DNA from: Onchidella celtica
Taxonomy: Eukaryota; Mollusca; Gastropoda; Systellommatophora; Onchidiidae
Length of the DNA stretch: 64,000 nt
Assembly (NCBI GenBank): GCA_963931925.1
Contig: OZ007576.1
Location: 11,440,261-11,504,260, forward strand
Reading direction: 5' to 3'
The notes beneath the pieces were generated by a model, which did no database searches, had not been told where the DNA came from, and saw only the letters and a list, made by a program, of their open reading frames with translations. Within the stretch, counting starts at the first letter, position 1; the number at the start of each line of letters is the position of its first letter. This document shows positions 23,501 through 31,690 of the stretch, piece after piece. Both the position numbers and the translations under genes were made by a program.

Positions 23501-25677
23501 TACAGCATCAACACTACACCAGTAAAACCACCGGAGTACAATTAAAGTAACAATGACGACAGCAGCAATAAAGCAAACACGAACCACTGTAGTCACTTTC
23601 TTATGAGACTTTGGTGGAACTGAGAGCTCGAACTGCTGTTCTGTATCGAAGTCACACCGAAACTGAAAAACTCTCCTGGAGGGGGAGGGATGGTGAGAAC
23701 TCTCCCTGGCGTTTATCCCCAATCACTATTTTATTGGAAGGTAATTGTATAGCCACATGCAAGCCTTTTCATTGAAAAGGTAGTGGTGGTGGCGGTAATA
23801 GGGTGGGTCGGAGGGGGTGACAGTATGGAGGCTAAAGATGAGGCATCCCATACAATCAGCCAATTTGGGGGGGGGGGGGGGAGAGAATTCTTGTTCCTGA
23901 TCCAATGGTAGGTAGGACAGAGCACCTAGTCTTCTCTGATAAGGATGAAAACCCCGGAGGGCCCGTGTGCACGTTGCGCACGTCAAAGATACCTTGGCAG
24001 TCGGAAATGGAGAAGAGCAGGCTGAACAAGGGCGCTGCCCTGGCAAAATTCTAAAAGACGAATCCTTACCACAACAAGAAAAAGAACAAACAAGAAAAGT
24101 GAGGTGCAAATGCCAAAGGTCGCGACCCTCCTAAAATAAAGACCTAAACACGAAAAGCGTTCACAATACTGACGTTAGCCTATATACTGAGAGGGAAGGG
24201 AGAAGGGGGTTTACAGTATTGAGGTTCAAGCTGCAACAGACTATACATTCATTTCTTATGTGATTATACTTGCAGCTTTGAGTACAGTGACGAAAATGTC
24301 GTGGTTTTTTTTTTTAATCAACTTGGTTAATTTTCCACAGTTACCGTCAGGCACCCAATACTCGCCTTTTGGTATTATTTCTTACGTCTTTTAAACTCTC
24401 TGATGCATATTAGTTTATTCCAGAAAGATGAAGAAAAGTCCTTCACCACTTCAAAAGTTCTTTCTTTAAATAACTTTAGTAATGCAGATAATGAACATAA
24501 TAAACCCATGCACTGATCAATATACAGGAAATTAATAGTAGCAGAATGGCATACTCTAAATATTTTTAATTCTGAAATATCTTTAAAGTTAGAATATTTT
24601 TGTCAGCCAGAAGGTATTATTTCAATTGTTATGCGTCATTGAATTTTTTTTCCAGTCCAACCACGTAGTCGCAGTCAGTGGATGGGGTGTGGAAAACGGC
24701 ACTGAATACTGGATCGTTCGTAATTCTTGGGGCACACCTTGGGTACGTCCATCCGTCCATCCATCAATCCACCCACCCATCCATCCATGCATCCATCCAG
24801 CCATCCGTTTGTCCGTCCATGCATCCATGCATCCATCCATCCATGCATCCATCCGTCCATCCATCCATCCATCCATCCGTTTGTCCGTCCATGCATCCAT
24901 GCATCCATCCATCCATGCATCCATCCGTCCATCCATCCATCCATCCGCCTACCCATCCGCCCACCCATCCGTCCATCCATCATCCATCCATCCATTTATT
25001 CATCCATCCATCCATCCGTCCGTCCGTCCATCCATCTATCCACCCATTCATCATCCATCCATCTATCCACCCACCCATCATCCATCCATCCATTTATTCA
25101 TCCATCCATCCATCCGTCCGTCCGTCCATCCATCTATCCACCCATTCATCATCCATCCATCTATCCACCCATTCATCATCCATCCATCTATTCATCCATC
25201 CATCCATCCGTCCGTCCATCCATCTATCCACCCATTCATCATCCATCTATCTATTCATCCATCCATCCGTCCATCCGTCCGTCCATCCATCTATCCACCC
25301 ATTCATCATCCATCCATCCATCTATTCATCCATCCATCCATCCGTCCGTCCGTCCATTCATCTATCCACCCATTCATCATCCATCCATCTATTCATCCAT
25401 CCATCCATCCGTCCGTCCGTCCGTCCGTCCGTCCACCCGTCTATCCACCCATTCATCATCCATCCATCCATTCATTCATCCATTTAACAATCATCTAACG
25501 TCAATCATTTTAAAAGAAACAAACTAATAATCCCACTGACACTTACGATTTTTGCTCTTTCAGGGCGAAGACGGCTGGTTCAGGATCGTTACCAGCCACT
25601 ACAAAGGAGGCAGTGGTGATCATTACAATCTCGGAATCGAAAACAGATGTGCATATGCTGACATCGTCTCATACTGA
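13257..25677 (+). CDS. CTSZ: Cathepsin Z (cathepsin X), lysosomal cysteine carboxypeptidase, multi-exon gene
   Basis: The papain-family (C1A) enzyme cathepsin Z removes single residues from protein C-termini, mainly in lysosomes. Joining 13257-13384, 14293-14414, 14786-14886, 15547-15670, 16519-16588, 17832-17912, one exon 7, 24656-24742 and 25564-25677 gives 903 nt, or 300 residues plus stop; human CTSZ has 303. Every junction has GT-AG borders and keeps phase. Residues 1-23 are a signal peptide. Cys28 matches the propeptide cysteine that blocks the active site in human procathepsin X. The mature enzyme should begin near Leu58. His80-Ile81-Pro82 is the family-specific mini-loop, Cys88 (CGSCW), His237 and Asn257 (RNSWG) form the catalytic set, and all are four below their human numbers. 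The human RGD in the propeptide is absent. Exon 7 exists in two versions. The introns are full of repeats. Confidence 0.93.
13620..14127. repeat. (ACT/ACC)n trinucleotide array, intron 1
   Basis: About 500 bp of mostly ACT triplets with ACC, CCA and ACA variants, preceded by (CAA)n. Its open frames (Thr, Leu, Tyr or Ser runs) are trivial consequences of the repeat. A higher-order pattern is visible: blocks with CCACTACCACTACTACTACC recur at roughly 13800-13980. Confidence 0.95.
14293..14414 (+). CDS. CTSZ: Cathepsin Z exon 2 (propeptide end, mature N-terminus)
   Basis: The acceptor is ATTACAG and the donor GTGAGT. It encodes TYPRPWEY, then the mature N-terminus [12 protein letters not shown] and the HIPQ mini-loop. 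Each motif is closely matched in vertebrate cathepsin Z. Confidence 0.95.
14469..14502. repeat. (CTGT)n microsatellite, intron 2
   Basis: About eight pure copies of the tetranucleotide immediately upstream of a hAT-like MITE. Confidence 0.9.
14514..14687. mobile_element. hAT-type MITE, intron 2
   Basis: The ends read CAGTGGCGGATC and GGTCCGCCAGTG, nearly exact inverted repeats with the CAG...CTG style of hAT transposons. The flanking 8-mers TCCTAACC (14506-14513) and ACCTAACC (14688-14695) match 7 of 8, fitting an 8-bp target-site duplication. It is 174 bp with no coding capacity. Confidence 0.8.
14786..14886 (+). CDS. CTSZ: Cathepsin Z exon 3 (active-site cysteine)
   Basis: Follows a long poly-T tract and acceptor AACAG. 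Completes Tyr84 and encodes CGSCW with catalytic Cys88, then the ATSAMADR helix region and a KGVWPS stretch. Residue 90 is Cys where human has Ala (CGSCWA), an extra cysteine beside the active site. Donor GTGAGG, phase 0. Confidence 0.95.
15155..15515. repeat. (CCAT)n / (CACC)n tetranucleotide array, intron 3
   Basis: Degenerate array of CATC with CACC and CACA variants. Same motif and strand as the larger array in intron 8 of this gene. The long His/Pro/Ser frame is a repeat artefact that happens to run into exon 4. Confidence 0.9.
15547..15670 (+). CDS. CTSZ: Cathepsin Z exon 4
   Basis: Acceptor CCCACAG and donor GTAGGA. Encodes [13 protein letters not shown], then [16 protein letters not shown], the latter matching vertebrate cathepsin Z almost residue for residue. 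It carries three disulfide cysteines. Confidence 0.95.
15910..16288. mobile_element. TIR element with nested hairpin, intron 4
   Basis: 15910-15945 (GGCACC...CACAGACTAATAAA...CCAGACTGGA) is repeated inverted at 16255-16288. Inside lies a second hairpin with stem AATTTCCCGAGCGG (16170-16183) and its reverse complement near 16206-16219. It is about 380 bp with no transposase, so a non-autonomous DNA element is likely. Confidence 0.65.
16519..16588 (+). CDS. CTSZ: Cathepsin Z exon 5
   Basis: Acceptor TCCTCAG and donor GTAAAT. Encodes [18 protein letters not shown], the Cys-rich insertion specific to cathepsin Z within the papain fold. Confidence 0.93.
16883..17068 (+). mobile_element. Palindromic MITE, copy 1, intron 5
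   Basis: Begins CTTGTCCAAAGCATGCGC and ends GCGGATGCTGTGGACAAG. Internally it repeats the same motif (TTGTCCATAGCATCCGTTCC) next to CACTCTTTGCCTCTG blocks in both orientations, so it is a composite palindrome of 186 bp. The second copy lies 365 bp downstream in reverse orientation. Confidence 0.7.
17434..17627 (-). mobile_element. Palindromic MITE, copy 2, intron 5
   Basis: 194 bp from CTTGTCCACGGCATCCG to CGGATGCTGTGGACAAG. Its internal landmarks match copy 1 only when reverse-complemented, so the two copies are inverted relative to each other. No coding capacity. Confidence 0.7.
17832..17912 (+). CDS. CTSZ: Cathepsin Z exon 6
   Basis: Acceptor ATTACAG and donor GTAAAT. Encodes [18 protein letters not shown] then KNGPI, ending two bases into a serine codon (AG). 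Both exon 7 versions complete this codon as serine. Confidence 0.93.
17945..18135 (-). mobile_element. LINE 3' end remnant, intron 6
   Basis: On the minus strand, frames encode [10 protein letters not shown], an [11 protein letters not shown] block and [10 protein letters not shown]. These resemble the conserved extreme C-terminus of RTE-like LINEs (aromatic-rich WT..., R..W..L, then RP.D). It is short and degraded, with no enzymatic domain. Confidence 0.55.
18278..18395 (+). mobile_element. tRNA-derived SINE head, intron 6
   Basis: Contains AGTAGCCGCACGGTTAGGCG (A-box-like) and, about 55 bases later, CAGGTTCAATCCCCGC, a good RNA polymerase III B box. Spacing and sequence resemble a tRNA-derived SINE head. 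A poly-T stretch and A/T-rich sequence follow. It does not fold as a complete canonical tRNA, so I do not call a tRNA gene. Confidence 0.6.
18944..19132. repeat. Fold-back repeat, copy a, intron 6
   Basis: Begins TGTTTTCATGTGTACGCAAA and ends with the imperfect reverse complement GGACACATGAAAACAC. The arms contain GGAAACGTCAAAAA and TTTTTGACGTTTCC respectively. Related copies lie at 19141-19292 and 19851-20013. Confidence 0.75.
19141..19292. repeat. Fold-back repeat, copy b, intron 6
   Basis: Same family as copy a, 8 bp after it. The left arm is shortened. The right arm carries GTTTCCGTACACATGAAAAC. Confidence 0.7.
19851..20013. repeat. Fold-back repeat, copy c, intron 6
   Basis: TGTTTTCATGTGTACAGAAA at the left, TACACACTAAAACACA at the right, with the ACGTCAAAAACCT internal block. 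More diverged than copy a. Confidence 0.7.
20020..21055. other. Intron 6 remainder
   Basis: No recognisable gene. It contains scattered short open frames and A/T-rich sequence up to the acceptor of exon 7a. Confidence 0.5.
21056..21131 (+). CDS. CTSZ: Cathepsin Z exon 7a (alternative version)
   Basis: 76 bp between acceptor ATTCTAG and donor GTAAGT. It completes Ser after exon 6 and encodes [18 protein letters not shown] then EYNTSPS. It is intact and in frame. About 15 of 25 residues match exon 7b, and the YTGGIY core is shared. The CSI and IDST residues depart more from vertebrate CTSZ (CGI.AT) than 7b does. The acceptor has a weak pyrimidine tract. Confidence 0.8.
21132..23133. other. Intron between alternative exons 7a and 7b
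   Basis: About 2.0 kb without another coding exon that I can identify. Bases 22535-22990 hold a possible DNA element with many GTTCA(C/T)CGTTCA-type motifs near its left end. Confidence 0.5.
22535..22990. mobile_element. Possible MITE with GTTCACCGTTCA motifs
   Basis: The left end is GCAGGGGACACACGGTCGT followed by GTTCATCGTTCACCGTTCAT. The right end, GGTGAACGGTCCATGTGCCG then CTTGC, reads in reverse complement as a similar GCA...CACA.GG..CGTTCACCGTT series. The arms are imperfect (about 70 percent by eye), so the call is tentative. Confidence 0.4.
23134..23209 (+). CDS. CTSZ: Cathepsin Z exon 7b (alternative version)
   Basis: 76 bp between acceptor CTGAAG and donor GTAAGT. It encodes [18 protein letters not shown] then EHNLLPI, closer to vertebrate cathepsin Z than 7a and probably the ancestral version. 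Including both 7a and 7b adds 152 bp and shifts frame. Omitting both also shifts frame. Only one at a time gives an intact enzyme. Confidence 0.85.
23865..24150 (+). mobile_element. SINE body, copy 2
   Basis: Shares with copies 1 and 3 the poly-G/GAGAG lead, a TATGGTAGGTA-like block, CACCTAGTCTTCTC, GGAGGGCCCGTGTGCACG, GATACCTTGGCAGTC, CTGCCCTGGCAAAATTC and terminal CTAAAATAAAGACCT. No tRNA-like head is recognisable upstream. Confidence 0.8.
24656..24742 (+). CDS. CTSZ: Cathepsin Z exon 8 (catalytic His and Asn)
   Basis: Acceptor TTTCCAG and donor GTACGT. Encodes [11 protein letters not shown] with catalytic His237, then [12 protein letters not shown] with Asn257. The donor merges directly with the (CCAT/CCGT)n array that fills intron 8. 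Confidence 0.95.
24747..25490. repeat. (CCAT/CCGT)n tetranucleotide array, intron 8
   Basis: About 745 bp beginning four bases after the exon 8 boundary. It has a higher-order layer: the block CACCCATTCATCATCCATCC recurs at about 25041, 25139, 25166, 25229, 25296, 25367 and 25446, mostly 63-98 bp apart. All three forward frames stay open through it because the unit contains no stop in any frame. Confidence 0.95.
25564..25677 (+). CDS. CTSZ: Cathepsin Z exon 9 (C-terminus)
   Basis: Acceptor CTTTCAG. Encodes [18 protein letters not shown], the last strands of the papain fold, a final Cys, and TGA at 25675-25677. Confidence 0.95.
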   Translation, partial: GEDGWFRIVTSHYKGGSGDHYNLGIENRCAYADIVSY

Positions 25678-25776
25678 GGTATGGAGCACTTCGATTCCTG
25701 ACATTACACAGCTCGACCGGTTGCCTTCAGCCTCCCATGAACTCACTACTAACAGCTTTATGAATGCAATGTGAAG

Positions 25777-25782
25777 AATAAA
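25777..25782 (+). terminator. CTSZ: Cathepsin Z polyadenylation signal
   Basis: AATAAA 100 bp past the stop codon, giving a short 3' UTR of about 120 bases. It is the only canonical signal close to the stop. Confidence 0.75.
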
Positions 25783-26158
25783 AATAGTCGATAACGAAGA
25801 ATGTGGGTTGCATTTTGCATTCATTTGGTGTTTGGCTGACAAGTTATGCCAGTAATTTTATTTCAACTGCAACTGAATTTGATAAAAGGAAAATAGTTTT
25901 TCGCCAGAAAAAAATAGACACACAGAAACACAGACATGCAGTCAAACAAAAAGGGTTATCTTGATCAGGCAAGCTGGCAGACAAACAGACAGACAGACCA
26001 AACCAAAAGGGGGGGGGGGGGCTTTCGAGGTTTCATGGCAGCAACAGAATTCTTATGGGGAATAAGGCACTTTGAAATGATTTCAGCTTCACAAAATGTA
26101 TAGTCTGTTCGGTTTTATTTCTGCGACTGTTGAATGAACTTTAAAAAAAATGTCATAA

Positions 26159-26240
26159 CAGTGGTTCTCAATCTTTTTCAGTCAGTCGTCCCCCCTTGCT
26201 GCAAATTTTCTTTCATGCCCCCCCCCCCCCCGCTCATCCC
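26159..26240 (+). mobile_element. hAT element end fragment
   Basis: CAGTGGTTCTCAATCTTTTT is the classic left end of a hAT (Charlie-like) element, followed by a CGTCCCCCC stretch and poly-C. The matching right terminus was not found before the SINE at 26278. Confidence 0.6.
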
Positions 26241-26277
26241 CTACAAAAATCCTACTCCAGGCCAACATACAATCACA

Positions 26278-26695
26278 GGAGACACGTTGGTCTATGGACA
26301 AGGTGCTCGCCTCTCGTGCCGAAGGTACCAGGTTCGATACCCGGTCGGTGCAGGCATGTTGAATTTTTTTTTGTGGTGGGGGGGGGGAGAGGGGGGAATT
26401 CCTGCCCCGTATTCTATGGTAGGTAAGTTCGAGCACCTAGTCTTCTCGGATAAGGACTAAAAACTTGAAGGGTCCGTGTGCACATTGCACACGTTTAAGA
26501 TACCTTTGCAGTTGAAAGCCGAAAAGAGCAGGCTGAACAAGGCCTCTCTTAGGGCAAAATTCTAAACAAAAAACAACAAAAAAACTAGCACAAAAAACAC
26601 ACAGAAACAAAAGAACATGAAAAACAAGGATAAGAAAAGTGAAGTGTAAATGACAAGAGCAACAAACTTCCTAAAATGAAGGCCCGAAACACAGT
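26278..26695 (+). mobile_element. Full tRNA-derived SINE, copy 3
   Basis: The tRNA-like head (26285-26355) contains TGGTCTATGGACAAGGTGCT and the B box GGTTCGATACC. A poly-G stretch follows, then the body shared with 12499-12755 and 23865-24150: AGCACCTAGTCTTCTCGGAT, GTCCGTGTGCACATTGCAC, GATACCTTTGCAGTTG and the closing CTAAAATGAAGGCC. It is the only copy here with a recognisable head, so it defines the element's start. Confidence 0.8.
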
Positions 26696-26699
26696 TAAG

Positions 26700-27480
26700 C
26701 TTTCTGAGTTTTGGACGAAAAAGGTGAAAAGATAAATTTTGGAGATTGAGAGAATAACATCTCAAAAATCATGTTTACGTAAGTGACTTGACAGGTTAAA
26801 GATGTTCACAAAACAAACAGTGGTTTCCTGGATCAATTGTGCACTGGAGACAAAGACATTCGTGGCATTCATACTGACCATCACTATGATCACTGCCACC
26901 ACTACGAACATTTCCACCACTCCTACAACTACCATCATTACCGTGACCACAACCATTACTCGCATCATCTCCAAAACAAGTAGTCGTGTTTTTGGACTTC
27001 TCAAAAGAAATGAGAAGAAAAAAAACCTGACATCGTTGGTGAGCTTCTGAACTAGTGTAGTCAAGGAAATTTATTTCAGGGTACCTATGACATTCCAAAA
27101 ACAAAAGCAGTCAAATGCTTAGGGAAAAAATCAATAACCTGCGGCACGAATGAGGCATGAGCAATGTTTTGCACTGATACTTTCAACTACAATCCTGCCA
27201 CAAGTTTTACCACTGATACCCCCAAGGTATCGTTGGTTCAAAATGTGGCATTTTGTAACTCTGGCCGAGGCCGCAGCACGCAGAATCCCATGTCCAAATG
27301 TCAGATGCGACCGGCTCTCAGATTACATTCATTGTTCTTTTCTCATCCACCCCCCCCCCCACTCCCACCAAACAAGTCTTTTTTTCATCTATGGATTACA
27401 TACTGCGTGTCAAGAACAGATTTGATTCATAAATGTTTCCACTGAGTAAATTTTTGTGAGAGAGCAGTGAGTAATTTTTA
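26700..27480. other. Intergenic, no recognised gene
   Basis: Contains a degenerate (CCA/ACT)n stretch at 26875-26965 and a poly-C run near 27350. Open frames of 80-100 codons are low-complexity. Confidence 0.5.
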
Positions 27481-27489
27481 CAAACGTAA

Positions 27490-30400
27490 TTATTGTGCGA
27501 ATGTCAGGTCAGCTTAGCTGCTACTGTAAGGCAGTAAACGGTACAACCTGTGACTGTCCTCACTGCCTTGTGAGTGGCCCGGGAGGGTCAAAGGCTAGGG
27601 GAGTAAACCCTAAACAAATCCGGAGGGAGGGCCCCTAAGGCAGTTGATGGGGAGGCTCTTAGCCAATCCATTCTCTGGCAGCCCCTGCAACTTTGTTGAT
27701 TTCCAAACGTATGGACCCTGTCTTTCCTTTGGAGCTTATCAACACTGTCGAGAGGGGGAAAGTGTAAGATGGGCTAGACACTTTTCTCTCTAGAAGCCCA
27801 GGCAAGCAGCATGCCTAAAGGAGATCACTGCAATCCGAGCAAGTACAGTGCACATCGCCTATCGCTCAACCACAGCTAGTGCAGCATGAAGACAATGGAG
27901 AGGACACTCCATCCTTGCTGACCAGCATGGACACAACACGGGGAGAGACAGTTACGGGTTCTAAGTCGACTCTATTTGGCGAACAGAGAAGGCGCCACGG
28001 GTCTCTCTCGGCGGTGGGAGCAGCTATTCAGCTGCACTGATCGGCTACCGCCCGCCTAAACTGGGCAGCCCCCAGTCAGTAAGGTGTCGATCCGCCACGT
28101 CTGCCTGCTCTTATGGGTGTATGGAGATAGGACAAAAGCCAAAAAGCAGACGTAAAGCCAAGCACCAGGCAATAAGAAACGCAAATTTAAATCAATCCCA
28201 ATGAAGTTGGGCACCTGGAATGTGAGGACAATGTGCACCGGACTTGACAACACTGATCTTGACAACACCAAAGAGTTAAGAAAGTCTGCCATCATAAACA
28301 AAGAACTCAAGAGGCTAAACGTTGACATCGTGGGCTTGCAGGAAACACGGCTGGCTGATAGTGGCTCAGTGAGAGAGGCAAACTTCACTTTTTTCTGGCA
28401 AGGTCTAGGACAAGAAGAGCCTCGACTTTATGGTGTGGGCTTCGCAGTCAACAACAAGCTCCTCGCCAAAATTAATACACCTCAAGGTATATCCGAACGC
28501 ATCATCACCATGCAGCTGAAGACTAAGTCAGGCACAGCCCATCTAATTAGTGCCTATGCTCCAACATTAGCAGCTGAAACAGAAAACAAAGACAAGTTTT
28601 ATGAAGACCTTCAAAACGTACTTGCGAAGATACCAACAAACGATCAGATTTTTACCCTTGGTGACTTCAATGCCAGAGTTGGCACAGATCAACAAGCATG
28701 GCAAACTTGTCTCGGCCATTTTGGATTAGGCAAGATCAACGACAACGGCCAGAGACTTTTGGAACTCTGCTCAGACAACAATCTATGCATCACAAATACT
28801 TTTTACAATGGAAAGGACTGCCACAAAGTCTCATGGCGTCATCCCAGATCTGGACATTGGCATCAAATTGATTTTATTATCGTCAAAAAGAACCATCTGA
28901 ACAACATCAAACAAACAAGATCATATCACAGTGCAGACTGCAACACCGATCACCTGCTCGTTTTAGCCAAGACAAAGATTGTGGGCAGAAACATTCACAG
29001 AGCCAAAGAGACGAAAAGACCAAAAATTAACACACGAAATGCCAGCAACAAAGACATGTAAGCAGTTTTTCAGGGGAAGATAGAAGAACAGCTCCTCTCC
29101 ATAGATGATACTACACCAGAGAAGATGTGGGCCGGTTTAAAGGAAGCTATGCACGATTCTGCTTCTCAGGCCTTTGGTACAAACAGATCAAACAATAAAG
29201 ACTGGATTGAAGAAAACGAAGCAACACTATTGCCACTTATCGAGAAAAAGCGCATGGCACTTTTGGCACACAACAAAACTCCATCAGATCGCACCTTAAA
29301 CAAATTACGAGCTGCAAAATCTACACTTCAAAAAGAGACACGGAAATGCGCAAACACATACTGGGAGAATCTTTGCACAGACATACAGAAAGCTCATGAC
29401 ATCGGAGATAGTAGAGGAATGTATGAGAAAATTCGGATTGCTCTTGGCCCACAGATTAACAAGATAGCACCACTAAAATCGTCATCAGGTGAACAAATCA
29501 CAGATAAAAACGAACAAATGGCCAGATGGATTGAACATTACTCAAATCTCTACTCTCAAGAATGTACAGTGGATGACAGTCTAGAAGAGGCCCTCCCGCA
29601 GCTCCCAGAATTTACAGACCTAGACAAAGAACCTACACAGGAAGAACTCAACAAGGCTATAGATGAGCTTGCAAGTGGAAAGTCTCCGGGTAGTGATAAC
29701 ATACCAGCGGAAATCTTGAAAGAGAACAAAGATTTCCTCCTTCCTCATCTATACAAGCTCCTCATCCTGTGCTGGAAGCATAAAGAGATTCCACAAGATA
29801 TGAAAGATGCTAACATCGTGACCTTATATAAGAACAAAGGTGATAAGGGAGACTGTAATAATTACAGAGGCATATCTCTGCTAAGTATCACAGGAAAAGC
29901 AATTGCCAAAATACTTTTAAAGCGTCTTCAACAACTAGCAGAATGAGTACTTCCAGAAAGCCAGTGCGGTTTTAGGTCAGGACGATCAACCAGGGACATG
30001 ATATTCTCTTTACGTCAACTGCAGGAAAAGTGTCGCGAGCAAAGTCTACCTTTACATATGGCATTTGTCGATTTAACAAAGGCTTTCGACACAGTCAGCA
30101 GATCAGGACTGTATATGGTGCTCCATAAGATCGGATGCCCCCCGACACTCCTCCAACTCATCATGTCCTTTCATGAAGATATGCAAGCCACAGTCCAATT
30201 TGATGGTTCTACATCCGATCGCTTCAACATCAAAAGCGGGGTGAAACAAGGCTGTGTCCTGGCACCAACACTTTTTGGTATTTACTTCTCCATGCTTCTG
30301 CAGTTTGCATTCAGGGAATCCCCTGGAGATGTTTATCTCCACTGGCGAACTGATGGATCCCTCTTCAATCTTGCACGCCTCAAAGCAAAAACTAAAACCA

Positions 30401-31690
30401 AGTCAACATTGATCAGAGAATTGCTGTTTGCAGATGACGCAGCACTAGTTGCCCATAGCGAGTCCACACTACAATCAATGATGGACTACTTATCACAAGC
30501 ATGTAAGGCTTTCTCTCTTGTTATCAGCGTCCAGAAGACTGTTATTATGACACAAGATGGCACAACACAATGCAACATCAAGCTGAACAACAACCAGTTG
30601 GAGACTGTCCAGAAATTTTGCTACCTGGGATCAACAATGACTTCTTCAACTTCGTTAGATAGCGAAATAGGTGCCCGAATAGGAAAAGCAGCCACAGCCT
30701 TTGGAAAATTAAACAAAAGAGCTTGGAATAACAAAATGTTAAATAGAAAAACAAAGATCAGGATATATGAAACATGTATATTGAGCACACTCCTCTATGG
30801 CTCAGAGACCTGGACGTTATATTCAAGACAAGAGAAGAAACTGAATGGATTTCACTTGAGATGCCTCCGCAAGATCCTTGGCATCAGCTGGCAAGATAAA
30901 GTTACCAACACAGAGGTCTTGAAACGGGCAGCACTCCCAACCATGTTGACCATCTTGTGCAAAAAGAGACTGCGATGGCTGGGGCATTTGAAGAGGATGG
31001 ACGACAACAGAATCCCCAAGCAATTCTTATATGGTGTAATGGCTACAGGTAGCAGACCCAGAGGAAGACCAAAACTGAGGTACAAAGATACATGCAAGAG
31101 CAGTACGATAAAGTGTAACATCGATTTGAGAACGTGGGAGACGACAGCAGAAGACAGATCAGCATGGAAAACATCAGTGGACTCTGGCATAAAACACCAT
31201 GAAAAAAACATTGTTGCAGCCCTTGAGGCAAAACGCCAGACAAGAAAAGATAACTCATTGCCCTATGGCACCTCCCTCATATGCAGATTCTGCGACAGAG
31301 CGTGCCTGTCGAATATAGGCAGAATCAGTCACGAGCGTAGCTGCAGAAGTAGGACACATATAGCTGCTTAGATCGTCTGCCAAGACGAAAAGGGCCTATT
31401 AATTATTGTGCGAGCCAGCATAACTTGGTCTCGTAAACAATTTGTTTTGAACAGTTTTTTCCCTAATAGATAGACAGAAGGTGTGGGGAAGGATAGACGG
31501 ACAGCGTAGGTGTGCATGACTGAGCACTTTTTATATCTCGTGTTTTGAACTAGGTTTAGTAGAGAGGAAAGGGGTGAGTAGGAATTAGATGTTATTGAGA
31601 CGTCTGTTGACGTACAGAAAATCCGTGATCCAGAGTAAAAGCTCGGGGTTTTGAACATGTTAAGAATTTATTGCTATAAAATTACATTTT
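27490..31690 (+). mobile_element. Non-LTR retrotransposon (LINE A), nearly complete
   Basis: Consists of a probable 5' UTR (about 27490-28200), a single endonuclease-reverse transcriptase frame (28201-31371) and a 3' region of uncertain end. The 5' region is G/C-richer than its surroundings and holds no long frame. No target-site duplication was established because neither terminus is sharp. Confidence 0.7.
28201..31371 (+). pseudogene. LINE A ORF: AP endonuclease + reverse transcriptase, two nonsense codons
   Basis: One reading frame of 1,056 codons, interrupted only by TAA at 29059-29061 (codon 287) and TGA at 29944-29946 (codon 582). Codons 1-270 are an apurinic endonuclease-like domain: start MKLGTWNVRTM, LQETR, GDFNARVG, and a final TDH. 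The RT follows, with SPGSDNIPAEI, a NYRGISL motif, AFVDLTKAFDTV, GVKQGCVLAPTLF and FADDAA (FADD at 743-746). The C-terminus has the GHLKRMDD block, a GSRPRGRPK basic stretch and a C-X2-C-X12-H-X3-C finger. It nicks target DNA and copies its own RNA. It resembles animal LINEs often annotated as craniofacial-development-protein-2-like; I do not assign a clade. The stops make this copy inactive. Confidence 0.9.

Noticed and set aside
26285..26355. Possible tRNA gene
   Set aside because: It is followed by a SINE body shared with two other loci, so it is the head of a retroposon.
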